Of a stretch of 24,921 bases of DNA, positions 7,255 to 15,330 are shown piece by piece. Position numbers and translations under genes: made by a program. Source of the stretch: Candidatus Aminicenantes bacterium UBA4085 (GTDB taxonomy: Bacteria; Acidobacteriota; Aminicenantia; Aminicenantales; UBA4085); assembly GCA_002383325.1 (NCBI GenBank), contig DFYJ01000111.1, forward strand, positions 25,183 through 50,103. Direction: 5' to 3'. How positions within the stretch are numbered: the stretch's first letter is position 1; every line of letters begins with the position of its first letter. The notes under the pieces were generated by a model. That model saw only the letters and a list, made by a program, of their open reading frames with translations. It did no database searches and was not told the origin of the DNA.

Positions 7255-8405
7255 GCAAGATGTTCGACCGGTTCCTGAAGAACCCGGAAGAGGTCTCCTG
7301 CGGCTGCGGCGACGGCTGCTGCGGATCGACGGCCGCCCGGGCCAGCGACGGCGCGGAGGCCGATCCCCTCCCTCCCCTGACGCCCACCGACCACCGCTGG
7401 ATCGTCGGATCGGTCGGGACGGCCGTGGGATCCGTTCCTATCGTCTCGACCCGCTTGGCCGGCGGAGACCGTTTCGGTGCGCTTGCCGTCCGCCTCGGCG
7501 TCCGCCGCGCCAGCTACTCCGTGCGTCCCGGGCTCTACGGCGTAGGCAAGCCCGACCCGTGGTCCCCCGTCTTCGTCACCGGCAACTACAAGCTCAGCTT
7601 CGACCACCTGCGCCGCTCCCTGGGCGGCCGCGACGGCTGGATCCTGGCCCTCGACACACACGGCATCAACGTCTGGTGCGCCGCCGGCAAAGGCACTTTC
7701 GGCACGGACGAGCTTGTCGCCCGGATGGAAGCCGCCGGCCTGGCCCGCGTCGTCTCTCACCGGACCCTGATCCTGCCCCAGCTCGGAGCGCCCGGCGTGG
7801 CCGCCCACGAAGTTTCCCGGCGGACGAAGTTCCGCGTCGTCTACGGCCCCATCCGAGCCGCCGATCTTCCGGCCTTCCTGGACGCCGGCTCCAAGGCCGC
7901 GCCGCAGATGAGGCTCTTCCGCTTCCGGTTAAAGGATCGCATCATCCTGACGCCGATTGAGGTCGTCACGGTCATCACCCACAAGCTCTTCCTGGCGATG
8001 CTGGCCCTGTGGGCCGTCGGCGCACTGTGGGTCAAGCCCCTGTCCTTCAGCCTGCCGGCCGTCCTGGGCGCGATCGCCGTCGGAGCCGTCGTCGTCCCGG
8101 CTCTTCTCCCCTGGATCCCCGGCCGGGCCTTCTCGCTCAAGGGCTGGCTGCTGGGCTTCCTTTGGACGGCCGGGTTCCTGGTCCTGAGCGGCCTGCCCGT
8201 AACTGTAAGCGGCTGGCTGTCCGCGGCCGCCTCTATCCTGATCCTGCCTGCGTTGTCCGCCTTCATCGCCATGGGCTTCACCGGCTCCAGCCCGATCACC
8301 TCGCTCTCGGGCGTGGTCAGAGAGATGAGGACCGCCGTGCCTTTGATGATCCTGTCCACCGGCCTGGGAGCGGCCGCTTACATCGCCGCCGCCGTCATCG
8401 CCTGA
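7251..8405 (+). CDS. hgcA: HgcA, membrane corrinoid protein for mercury methylation
   Basis: 384 residues. HgcA carries a methyl group on a corrinoid and transfers it to Hg(II), forming methylmercury. The diagnostic cap-helix motif N140-V-W-C-A-A-G-K147 is intact, with C143 matching the cobalt-ligand cysteine. Around it are other HgcA-like blocks: RPGLYGVGKPDPWSPVFVTG (92-111), GTFGTDEL (148-155), ILPQLGAPGVAAHEV (174-188) and VVYGPIRAADLPAFL (196-210). Five hydrophobic segments follow (about 238-262, 266-288, 297-317, 320-342, 362-384), matching the known five-helix membrane domain. That domain and the cap motif separate it from the CFeSP large subunit of the acetyl-CoA pathway. The N-terminus has an extra cysteine cluster, SCGCGDGCCG (C17, C19, C23, C24). 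Translation overlaps marR by 4 bases. Confidence 0.96.
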   Translation: MSKMFDRFLKNPEEVSCGCGDGCCGSTAARASDGAEADPLPPLTPTDHRWIVGSVGTAVGSVPIVSTRLAGGDRFGALAVRLGVRRASYSVRPGLYGVGKPDPWSPVFVTGNYKLSFDHLRRSLGGRDGWILALDTHGINVWCAAGKGTFGTDELVARMEAAGLARVVSHRTLILPQLGAPGVAAHEVSRRTKFRVVYGPIRAADLPAFLDAGSKAAPQMRLFRFRLKDRIILTPIEVVTVITHKLFLAMLALWAVGALWVKPLSFSLPAVLGAIAVGAVVVPALLPWIPGRAFSLKGWLLGFLWTAGFLVLSGLPVTVSGWLSAAASILILPALSAFIAMGFTGSSPITSLSGVVREMRTAVPLMILSTGLGAAAYIAAAVIA

Positions 8406-8419
8406 AAAGAGAGAAAGCC

Positions 8420-8692
8420 ATGTCGCTTCGCTATCTCGAGAACGTCGTCACCCTCGAATATGCCCCTGAGAAATGCACCGGCTGCGGCAAGTGCGCCGAG
8501 GTTTGCCCCCACGCCCTCTTCGTCATGGAGGAGCGCAAGGCCCGTCTGACCGACCGCGACCTGTGCATCGAGTGCGGCGCCTGCATGCGCAACTGCGCCT
8601 TCGACGCCATCAAGGTCCGACCCGGCGTCGGCTGCGCCTATGCTCTGATGATCAGCGCCCTGCGGGGCCGGCCGGCCCCCATCTGCGAATAG
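8420..8692 (+). CDS. hgcB: HgcB, 2[4Fe-4S] ferredoxin partner of HgcA
   Basis: 90 residues; the start at 8420 follows an AGAG-type site and lies 14 bases after the hgcA stop. HgcB is thought to reduce the HgcA corrinoid and help deliver mercury. Two ferredoxin cysteine sets are complete: CTGCGKCAEVCP (C19, C22, C25, C29) and CIECGACMRNC (C49, C52, C55, C59). The extra HgcB-specific cysteine is present in GVGCA (C72). HgcB of studied methylators ends with a cysteine pair; here the tail is PICE, with one cysteine (C89). Next to hgcA, the assignment is secure. A strong GC hairpin follows the stop codon. Confidence 0.95.
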   Translation: MSLRYLENVVTLEYAPEKCTGCGKCAEVCPHALFVMEERKARLTDRDLCIECGACMRNCAFDAIKVRPGVGCAYALMISALRGRPAPICE

Positions 8693-8751
8693 GCGGCGGA
8701 GGCCGCCCGTCCATCCCGCGCGGCCTTCGCGGACATGCTTCCGTGTCCGCG
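8692..8751 (+). terminator. Two GC hairpins just after hgcB, possible terminator
   Basis: GGCGGC (8692-8697) pairs with GCCGCC (8702-8707) around a four-base loop. Then CGCGGACA (8728-8735) pairs perfectly with TGTCCGCG (8744-8751) around eight bases. Neither is followed by a T-run, so intrinsic termination is uncertain. The rest of the gap to 8914 shows no gene; a TATGAT hexamer at 8825-8830 lacks a fitting -35. Confidence 0.4.
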
Positions 8752-8914
8752 GCCCGACCGGCTTCTCGATCGCGGGAAGAACGGAGCGCCCTTCTCTCAG
8801 GGAACCATCTCGATTGTTTTTCAGTATGATAGTAAGAAGGTTCGGGCCTCGACTCGAGCCGGCCGGCAGGCGGCGGTCCCCCGCCCTAAGATTGGCGATC
8901 CGGAGGAAAAGATC

Positions 8915-10414
8915 ATGGTTCATCGAGGCTTTCGGTATAACGTCCCGGCCCTCATAGCCGCCGCGGCGCTAATCGCCGCCACCGGCGCAGCCGGCGCCCT
9001 CGCCCGCTCTTCTTCCGGTCAAGCTCCCCTGCAGAACGCACCCGAAGCCCGCATCGCCCGGGTCGAGAGCAGCCTCCTTCCAGGCCTCGTCATCGCCGGT
9101 CAACCCCTTCCCTTCCGGACCATCTCCGAGCGGATGGCCGCCCTGAAGGTCCCCGGAGTCAGCGTTGCCGTCATCGACGATGGGAGAATCGCCTGGGCCA
9201 AGGGCTATGGCGTTCTCGAGACGGGATCGAAAGCACCCGTCACACCCCAAACCCTCTTCCAGGCCGCCTCCATCAGCAAGTCCGTAGCCGCGCTGGGCGC
9301 CCTGCGACTGGTCGAGCAGGGAAAGCTCCTCTTGGACGAGGACGTCAACGCCAAGCTCTCGTCATGGAAAGTCCCGGAGAACGACTTCACCAAGGCCGAG
9401 AAGGTCACCCTGAAGCGACTCCTCAGCCACACCGCCGGCCTGACCGTGCACGGCTTTGGCGGCTATGCGGCAGATCAGCCCGTGCCCACGGTCCCCCAGA
9501 TTCTCGACGGCCTCAAACCTGCCAACAGCGCCGCGGTCCGGGTCGATGTCGTCCCCGGCAGCCTGCATCGCTACTCAGGCGGCGGCTTCACCGTCATGCA
9601 GCAGCTCCTGGTCGACGTGACGGGCCGGCTTTTCCCCGTTCTCCTGTCCGAGCTGGTTCTGAAGCCGCTGGGGATGTCCGACAGCACCTTCGAACAGCCC
9701 TTGCCGGCAGATCGACACGCCGTCGCGGCAAGCGGCCACCGGACCGACGGAAGCCTCCTCCCCGGCCGCTATCACACCTACCCCGAGATGGCGGCGGCCG
9801 GCCTCTGGACGACACCCAGCGACCTGGCCCGCTTCCTCATCGAAGTGCGGCGCGGCCTGCGGGGCGAGTCATCCGTCATCCCGGCTGCCACGGCCAAGGC
9901 CATGGCGACGGCGGTCAAGCCGGGCTACGGACTGGGGCTGTCGCTGCAGGGCTACGGCCCTTCGGCCGGCTACGGCCACGGCGGCTCCAACGAAGGCTTC
10001 AAGTGCCAGATGATCGCCTACATCGAGAGAGGTCAGGGCGCCGTGATCATGACCAACGGAGACGCCGGAGGCCGCTTGGCCGGAGAGATCCTGCGGGCCG
10101 TCGCCCGTGAATACGGCTGGCCGACCATGAAGGCCCAGGAGCGCAAGGTTGTCTCCATTGCGCCGGAGGCCCTGGCTTCTCTCGTCGGCAAGTACGAGCT
10201 GCGGCCGGGCAAGGTCATCTCCGTCGTCCTGGAGGGGGCGACCCTGTTCGTCGTCGACGGCAGCCAGAGGATCGAGCTCCATCCCGAATCCGACGTGCGC
10301 TTCTTCGAGCTGGTCGAGGGATCGACGCTCTTCTTCCAGAAAGGCGCCGACGGCAAGCCGACCCACGTGCTCATCGACGGTTCGATCAAGGCGCCCCGGG
10401 TCGAAGGCAAGTAG
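8915..10414 (+). CDS. Exported serine hydrolase, class C beta-lactamase/esterase fold
   Basis: 499 residues from the ATG at 8915, which has GGAGG about 7 bases upstream. A signal peptide covers residues 1-30 (hydrophobic LIAAAALIAATGAAG, then ALA). The serine beta-lactamase/D-Ala-D-Ala peptidase fold follows: SISK (S119 to K122) gives the nucleophile and base, YSGGG (Y220) is the second element, and HGG (355-357) replaces the KTG triad. That HGG form is common in class C-like esterases and peptidases rather than true beta-lactamases. Residues 420-499 form a small beta-rich C-terminal domain. The likely substrate is a D-amino-acid peptide or an ester; drug resistance is not implied. It is on the hgcAB strand but separated by 222 bases and hairpins, so it is probably its own unit. 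Confidence 0.88.
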   Translation: MVHRGFRYNVPALIAAAALIAATGAAGALARSSSGQAPLQNAPEARIARVESSLLPGLVIAGQPLPFRTISERMAALKVPGVSVAVIDDGRIAWAKGYGVLETGSKAPVTPQTLFQAASISKSVAALGALRLVEQGKLLLDEDVNAKLSSWKVPENDFTKAEKVTLKRLLSHTAGLTVHGFGGYAADQPVPTVPQILDGLKPANSAAVRVDVVPGSLHRYSGGGFTVMQQLLVDVTGRLFPVLLSELVLKPLGMSDSTFEQPLPADRHAVAASGHRTDGSLLPGRYHTYPEMAAAGLWTTPSDLARFLIEVRRGLRGESSVIPAATAKAMATAVKPGYGLGLSLQGYGPSAGYGHGGSNEGFKCQMIAYIERGQGAVIMTNGDAGGRLAGEILRAVAREYGWPTMKAQERKVVSIAPEALASLVGKYELRPGKVISVVLEGATLFVVDGSQRIELHPESDVRFFELVEGSTLFFQKGADGKPTHVLIDGSIKAPRVEGK

Positions 10415-10547
10415 CGTTTTTTTCTGCCCAGCCGATGCAGGCCGCTTCTTCCAAACACCGCTCCCGCCGGAAGGTACAGGGCCGCGAACCTCAAAGATCC
10501 TGTTGAGAAATCTCCGGCCCGTATCTCCCGGCTACGGGGAGGGCGGA

Positions 10548-12158
10548 TCAGGCGAAGACGAGGTAGAGCCCGATCATGACGGCGACGAGGACGGCCGCCA
10601 CCAGCCGGTAGTCGAAGAGGCCGGCCCAGGCTGTCCCTCGCACCGCGGCCCAGGGGTTCTTCCAGACCAGGGCCTCGCTCTCGGCCGTGTGGATTTGCGG
10701 CTTGAGATACGAGACGGCCACCAGGACCAGCGAGCAAATCCCGAACAGGTAGAACGTCGCCATCATCGACGGAATACGCCAGCCGGTCGTCGCCTTGAAC
10801 CAGTCGAGCAGGAAGACGGCCAGTCCCAGGATCGACCCGGCCGACAGCGTCACCGCCGCCGCCTTGGCCGAGGCCCGCTTCCAGAAGACGCCCCAGACGA
10901 AGACGGCTGTAATCGGCGGTGCGATGTAGCAGATGAGCGCCGTGATGCCCTGGAAGATGCTCTGGAAGTGGCTGATGAGCGGCGACCAAAGGATGGCCGC
11001 GACCATGGCCGCGAAAGTGACGACGCGGCCGATCCGGGTCAACTGGCGGTCGGAGGCGGCCGGGTGCCGGCGCTTGTAGATATCCAGGCTGAACAGCGTG
11101 GCTATGGAGTTGAGCGCCCCCGAGACCGTACTCATCAGCGCCGCCAGCAGGGCCGCCGCCACGATCCCCTTGAGCCCGACCGGAAGAAGACCGTTGATCA
11201 GCACGGAGTACGTGTCCGCCGAGTCGGAGAAGGCAGGCAGCTTGCCCTGCCGGACAAGTGCCGCGGCGATGACGCCCGGCAGGACGAACAGGAACACCGG
11301 CAGGATCTTGATGAAGCCGGCGAACAGCGGCCCCAGCCGGGCGTTTCGCTCGTCCTTGGCGCCCAGGACCCGCTGGACGATGGTCTGGTCGGCGCACCAA
11401 TACCACAAACCGATCACGGGATAGCCGAGGAGGACAGCATACCAGGGCAGGCTGGGCGTTTCGGCCGCGGTGCGCAGGATGGTCAGCTTGACCGGCTCGA
11501 CCGAGGCCGCCATTCCGCCCCAGCCGCCGGCCTGGACGAGGCCTATGACGACAACGCAGGCTGCCCCGGCGATCAGAATGACGGTCTGGACCGATTCGGT
11601 CAGGACGACCGCCAAAAGCCCTCCGACGATCGTGTAGAGGCCGGTCAGGACGGCCGTCAGGATGATGCTGACGTTGATCGGGATGCCGAAAAGCCCTTTG
11701 AGCACCACGGCCCCGGTGTAGAGCGAGAACCCGATGTGGATGAAAATCGCCGAGAAGATCGAGAGCACCGCCAGCCAGTCCCGGCTAGCCCGGCTGTAGC
11801 GCTTCTCCAGGAAATCCGGCAGGGTGGCCACCCGGGAGCGGATGTAGAAAGGAGCGAAGAAGAACGACAGGACGACCAGAAGGAAGGCGGCCATCCACTC
11901 GAAGTTGCCGTAAGCCAGCCCGTTGACGTAGCCCTCCTGGGCCAGGCTGACCAGGTGGGTGGTGGAGATATTGGTCGAGAAGAGGGCCAGCCCGATGATC
12001 GGCCAGCGCAGGGTGCCCCCGGCCAGGAAATACTCTCGGCTGGATCCGGTGCGGGACCGCCGCCCCTTCCAGGACCACAGCCCCAGCCCGACAATGCCGG
12101 CCAGGTAGACACAGATCACGACCATGTCCGGCCAAGCCAGGCGCAGGGCTTTATCCAT
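10548..12158 (-). CDS. SSS-family sodium:sugar symporter (SGLT-like)
   Basis: 536 residues with about 13-14 membrane helices across the whole length; a purine-rich Shine-Dalgarno precedes the ATG at 12158. SGLT-type signatures are STNISTTHLVSLAQEGY (61-77) in the first repeat, WYWCADQTIVQRVLGAKDE (252-270), and MSTVSGALNSIATLFSLDIY (342-361), where the adjacent Ser/Thr residues match the Na2 sodium site of SGLT proteins. Sodium-driven uptake of a monosaccharide across the inner membrane is likely. It is the last gene of a minus-strand run (methyltransferase, fucosidase, mutarotase, symporter), 29 bases after the mutarotase. L-fucose is therefore the most likely substrate, by context only. The 133-base gap to the convergent serine hydrolase shows a small CTCCC/GGGAG hairpin (about 10524-10540) with no T-run. 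Confidence 0.9.
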   Translation of the reverse strand: MDKALRLAWPDMVVICVYLAGIVGLGLWSWKGRRSRTGSSREYFLAGGTLRWPIIGLALFSTNISTTHLVSLAQEGYVNGLAYGNFEWMAAFLLVVLSFFFAPFYIRSRVATLPDFLEKRYSRASRDWLAVLSIFSAIFIHIGFSLYTGAVVLKGLFGIPINVSIILTAVLTGLYTIVGGLLAVVLTESVQTVILIAGAACVVVIGLVQAGGWGGMAASVEPVKLTILRTAAETPSLPWYAVLLGYPVIGLWYWCADQTIVQRVLGAKDERNARLGPLFAGFIKILPVFLFVLPGVIAAALVRQGKLPAFSDSADTYSVLINGLLPVGLKGIVAAALLAALMSTVSGALNSIATLFSLDIYKRRHPAASDRQLTRIGRVVTFAAMVAAILWSPLISHFQSIFQGITALICYIAPPITAVFVWGVFWKRASAKAAAVTLSAGSILGLAVFLLDWFKATTGWRIPSMMATFYLFGICSLVLVAVSYLKPQIHTAESEALVWKNPWAAVRGTAWAGLFDYRLVAAVLVAVMIGLYLVFA

Positions 12159-12187
12159 CCCCTCTTCCCATCTTTAGGGATCCGCGG

Positions 12188-12619
12188 TCAATCGAGGTGG
12201 AAAACCTCTTCCATGCCCGACCACCAATCCTTTTCGCCGCTCAGGGGGATGCGCGTCTGGCAGGGATTGGTCTCCTTCCACCAGCGCTGGGTCTCCGGGT
12301 CGGCCGCCATCTTGGCCATGTCCGCGGCGAAGTCGGTTCCGGTATACTCGAAATAAGCGAAGAGATAGAACTTCCCCGCTTCGACCTCCTTCAGATAGAT
12401 GGAGTAGTTGCGGATGTTGGAGGTCTTGATCTGCCTCAGCACCGACGGCCAGACGGCCGCGTGCAGCTCTTTGTAATAGGCCAGCTTCTCCGGCTTCAGG
12501 GCGATGATCTGGCCGAAGCGCTGGACCTGTGGCTTGGGCGTCGGACCCTTGCGTCCCGAGGCCGCGGCCACGACGAACAGCCCGCCCAGGAAGCCCGCGG
12601 CGATCTTTTTCAGTGACAT
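12188..12619 (-). CDS. Exported L-rhamnose/L-fucose-type mutarotase (RhaM family)
   Basis: 143 residues from the ATG at 12619, with GGAGGG upstream. It matches the RhaM/DUF718 dimeric alpha-beta fold: RFGQIIALKPEKLAYYKELH (34-53), VWPSVLRQIKTSNIRNYSIY (57-76), YFEYTG (89-94), and the C-terminal W-rich part with QRWWKETNPCQ (111-121). The family interconverts alpha and beta anomers of 6-deoxy sugars. Known members are about 104 residues and cytoplasmic; this one has an extra N-terminus of about 32 residues that reads as a signal peptide (KKIAAGFLGGLFVVAAA). An extracytoplasmic mutarotase between a fucosidase (11 bases upstream) and a symporter makes sense: it would convert released fucose to the anomer taken up. 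Rhamnose remains possible. Confidence 0.85.
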   Translation of the reverse strand: MSLKKIAAGFLGGLFVVAAASGRKGPTPKPQVQRFGQIIALKPEKLAYYKELHAAVWPSVLRQIKTSNIRNYSIYLKEVEAGKFYLFAYFEYTGTDFAADMAKMAADPETQRWWKETNPCQTRIPLSGEKDWWSGMEEVFHLD

Positions 12620-12630
12620 GTTTCCCTCCT

Positions 12631-14067
12631 CTATTTTACGGCCACCGCTTCCGCGCCGGTGATCTTGACGACGACGGGCCAGTCGGGCCCCCAGGTCAGG
12701 CTGGGGGCCTTGTCCCCCTTGGCCTTGGCCAGCGCGGCCGGCGTCCCGATGAGCTGGACGGTATGGGTCCGATCGACCGTGACGTGGAGGCCCGTCTTGT
12801 CCTGGCTCCACTCGACGCCTCCGGCCTGGCTGAGAACCGAGACCTGTGTGTTCGGCCCCGCCTTGACGGATTTCAGGGTGAAGCGGGCGCCGGCGGGGCT
12901 CTTGACGCCATCCAAGCCGTAGGTCAGATCGACGAATGCGTAGACCGTCCCGTCGGACCGGCGGGTCGTAAGCCACACGCCGCCCTCGTTGGTCACGGCC
13001 CAGGGCCGGACGCCCCTCACGCCTTCCCCGTACAGGCTCATCCACAGGCCCAGCTCGCGCAGCAGCGCCTCGTCGGCCGGGGCGATCGTCCCATCGGGCC
13101 GCGGGCCGATGTTGAGCAGCATATTGCCGCCGCGGGCCCGGATGTGGATGAGGTTATCAATGACCTCGGACGCCGTGCGGACGTCGGCGTTGGGCTGGTA
13201 GGCCCACTGCCAGCTCGTGGTCATGCAGCTCTCCCAGGCCCGGTCGTCGGCTTTCCCGGGGATCTCCTGCTCCGGCGTGGGAATCTCACCCCGCCCGATG
13301 AAGACATCCTGCTTGACCTGCCAGGAGCGCTTCTTGAGCGGCTCGCAGGCCCCGTCGAACCAGATCATGAAGACGTCGCCGTATTTGGTCAGAAGCTCCT
13401 CGACCTGTCCCCGCTCGTAATCGGCGAAGCCCAGCTTCCGAGGGCCGAAGGGGGCCGCGGCCGCGAAGTCCGGCTCGTAGAGGTGCTTGAAGCGCAGGCC
13501 GGTCTCGAACTGGTAGCGGAAGTCGCCCGGCGAGTAATAGAAGCCGACAAGAATATTCTCCTTGCGGAAGGCCTCGGCCACGGCGGCAGCGATGTCCTTG
13601 CCGTAGGGCGACTTGGTGATCTTGAAATCGTTGTAGGCCGTGTCGAACATGGCGTAGCCGTCGTGGTGCTTGGCGGTGAAGCAGACGTACTCGATGCCGG
13701 CCAGCTTGGCCAGGCGGGCCCAAGCGGCCGCGTCGAAGGCGGTCGGGTTGAACGTCTCGGCCAGGGCGTAGTAGCGCTTGACATAGTCGTCCGAGGCGTT
13801 GTTGAGCGGCCAGGAGATTTCCGTTCCCAACTGGGAGTTGGGTCCCCAGTGGATGAACAGGCCCAGCCCGGCGTCCCGGAAGAGCTCCGTCTTGCCCGGG
13901 TCGTTGGACATCCGGACCTGGTCCTCGGGGATCAGCGTCACGGGCGCGGGGCCCGCCGCCTCGTCCTTGGGCTTATCGGCTCCGGGAGAGCAGGCGACGG
14001 CCAGGAAGATGGCGATTCCCGCCAGGACAATGAGCGCGGCCATCGTTTTTCGAGCGGTCTCTTTCAT
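12631..14067 (-). CDS. GH29 alpha-L-fucosidase lipoprotein
   Basis: 478 residues. The ATG at 14067 is chosen because GGAG lies upstream and a lipoprotein signal follows (ALIVLAGIAIFLAVAC, C26). GH29 blocks are LGLFIHWGPNSQLGTEISW (68-86), EYVCFTAKHHDGYAMFD (126-142), VGFYYSPGDFR (174-184), and MIWFDGA (234-240), where D238 matches the catalytic nucleophile. Later, GGNMLLNIGPRPDGTI is a family signature. A beta-sandwich C-terminal domain follows the barrel. The enzyme hydrolyses terminal alpha-L-fucose from glycans with retention, and would act outside the cytoplasm as a lipid-anchored protein. It follows the methyltransferase-like gene by 46 bases and precedes the mutarotase by 11. Confidence 0.93.
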   Translation of the reverse strand: MKETARKTMAALIVLAGIAIFLAVACSPGADKPKDEAAGPAPVTLIPEDQVRMSNDPGKTELFRDAGLGLFIHWGPNSQLGTEISWPLNNASDDYVKRYYALAETFNPTAFDAAAWARLAKLAGIEYVCFTAKHHDGYAMFDTAYNDFKITKSPYGKDIAAAVAEAFRKENILVGFYYSPGDFRYQFETGLRFKHLYEPDFAAAAPFGPRKLGFADYERGQVEELLTKYGDVFMIWFDGACEPLKKRSWQVKQDVFIGRGEIPTPEQEIPGKADDRAWESCMTTSWQWAYQPNADVRTASEVIDNLIHIRARGGNMLLNIGPRPDGTIAPADEALLRELGLWMSLYGEGVRGVRPWAVTNEGGVWLTTRRSDGTVYAFVDLTYGLDGVKSPAGARFTLKSVKAGPNTQVSVLSQAGGVEWSQDKTGLHVTVDRTHTVQLIGTPAALAKAKGDKAPSLTWGPDWPVVVKITGAEAVAVK

Positions 14068-14113
14068 GGTTTCTCCTCTTGTGACCCGATCTTCTCCCAA
14101 CTTCGGGGAACGG

Positions 14114-15196
14114 TCAAGCTGACCAAACGCTCGACGCGCCGCACTCCCGCACGGTTTCGTAGAGGGCCAGCGTATTCTCCACACCAGTCTCCGGCAGCAG
14201 ATAGTCATGGCTGGGCGAGGCGATGTAGCCGCCGCCCGGCTTCATGATCTCGAGGATGCGCCGGGTCTCGCGGCGGACAAGGTCCGGCGTCCCGGCGATC
14301 AGGAGATAATGGGTATCGAGGCAGCCGTTGAGGACGAGGTCCCGGCCGTAGAGGCGCTTCAGCCGCTCCGGCTCCATGCCCCGGGCGCTGGGCTGGAGCG
14401 ACTGCAGGGCGTCGATCCCGGTTTCGATCATGTCCGGGAAAAGCGGGTCGAAGCCGCCGCAGCAGTGGAGCTGAACCTTGAGGCCGAAGGAGTGGCCCAG
14501 CTCGGCCAGGCGCTTCAGATGCAGCCCGAAGAACCGCCGGAACATGGCCGGCGAGACAACCGGCCCGTTCTGGGTGCCGAAGTCGTTGCCGATGAAAAAG
14601 ATGTCGATGGCCCCGGCGGCGGCCTCGAAGATCCGGCGGCTGACGGCGGCGTAATAGCCGGCCATCCGCTCCAGGGCCGCTTCGATCAGCACCGGCTCCT
14701 CGACCATCAGGGTCATGAACCGCTCCATCCCGAACAGGTCGATGGCGTCGTGATAGAAGGGCGACCAGTCGCCGCCCAAGACGGCATACTTTCCGCCCCA
14801 GACCAGCGCATCGGAACGGATCGACGAGACATCCATCCAGCCCGGATCGGGCCAGGCGAAGCGCTCGATGTCCGCAACGGTCTGCGCCCCGGCCAAGGGG
14901 TGTGAAAGCGGTTGGCCGTAGCCGTAGCCGGTCCTCTCGACGCCGAAAGGCGTGCGGGAGGTCGCCTCCGGATGGTTGAAACAGGAGGAAGGCGAGCGCT
15001 CCTCAGGGCCGGCGTAGCGGGCGAAGACACGGCGGAAGTCGTCGCCCAGGGCGCGGGAAAGCGCCTCATCATCCCCGCCCAGCCCGAGCTTGTCGCGGAG
15101 CATGGCCCGGAACTCGGGCGAGGCCCCGCACCAGGCCGGGACGCGGTCGGGCTCGCGGTGGGCGAAGGCGGTCAGGACGCGCTCCCGGGAAGTCAT
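14114..15196 (-). CDS. Uroporphyrinogen decarboxylase-fold protein, MtaA-like
   Basis: 360 residues, URO-D/CmuA/MtaA superfamily barrel. It starts MTSRERVLTAFAHREPDRVP, the typical opening of this family. The corrinoid-methyltransferase branch binds zinc through His-x-Cys and a distal Cys; here H244-C245-C246 (LHCCGG) and C292 (NGCLD) fit that pattern, and SPSHDY (328-332) adds a late conserved His. Heme-synthesis HemE enzymes lack this zinc set, so a methyltransferase-type role is more likely, but no corrinoid partner protein lies next to it. It leads the fucosidase-mutarotase-symporter run, and members of this family are often found in sugar loci, where their job is unknown. Its Shine-Dalgarno is weak. 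It is divergent from pyrE. Confidence 0.8.
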   Translation of the reverse strand: MTSRERVLTAFAHREPDRVPAWCGASPEFRAMLRDKLGLGGDDEALSRALGDDFRRVFARYAGPEERSPSSCFNHPEATSRTPFGVERTGYGYGQPLSHPLAGAQTVADIERFAWPDPGWMDVSSIRSDALVWGGKYAVLGGDWSPFYHDAIDLFGMERFMTLMVEEPVLIEAALERMAGYYAAVSRRIFEAAAGAIDIFFIGNDFGTQNGPVVSPAMFRRFFGLHLKRLAELGHSFGLKVQLHCCGGFDPLFPDMIETGIDALQSLQPSARGMEPERLKRLYGRDLVLNGCLDTHYLLIAGTPDLVRRETRRILEIMKPGGGYIASPSHDYLLPETGVENTLALYETVRECGASSVWSA

Positions 15197-15250
15197 GCGG
15201 ACCCGTTTTATACCAGGCCGGCGGGCAAGTCAAAGGCCGCCTTCTTGATA

Positions 15251-15279
15251 TTGGGCCCCCGGCTTCTTTGGGATATAAT
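15251..15279 (+). promoter_or_regulatory. Promoter of pyrE-buk-ptb
   Basis: A perfect -10 box TATAAT (15274-15279) with TTGGGC 17 bases upstream (15251-15256) as a weak -35. A second weak -35 candidate, TTGATA (15245-15250), has a spacer of 23 and is too far. It lies about 50 bases before the pyrE start, in the gap from the divergent methyltransferase-like gene. Confidence 0.65.
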
Positions 15280-15330
15280 TCGCCCTCCTCGGCCCCCGGG
15301 GGGACGCCATCCTCATAAGGAGACCGCTCC

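Noticed and set aside
7251..8405. Reading the gene as the CFeSP large subunit of the acetyl-CoA pathway instead of HgcA
   Set aside because: The NVWCAAGK cap motif, the five C-terminal membrane helices and the adjacent HgcB are specific to HgcA; no CFeSP partners are nearby.
8915..10414. Antibiotic-resistance beta-lactamase
   Set aside because: The HGG third motif and C-terminal beta domain fit the esterase/peptidase branch; resistance cannot be claimed.
14114..15196. HemE uroporphyrinogen decarboxylase of heme synthesis
   Set aside because: The His-Cys-Cys zinc-type pattern and sugar-locus context fit the MtaA/CmuA-like branch better, and no other heme genes are near.
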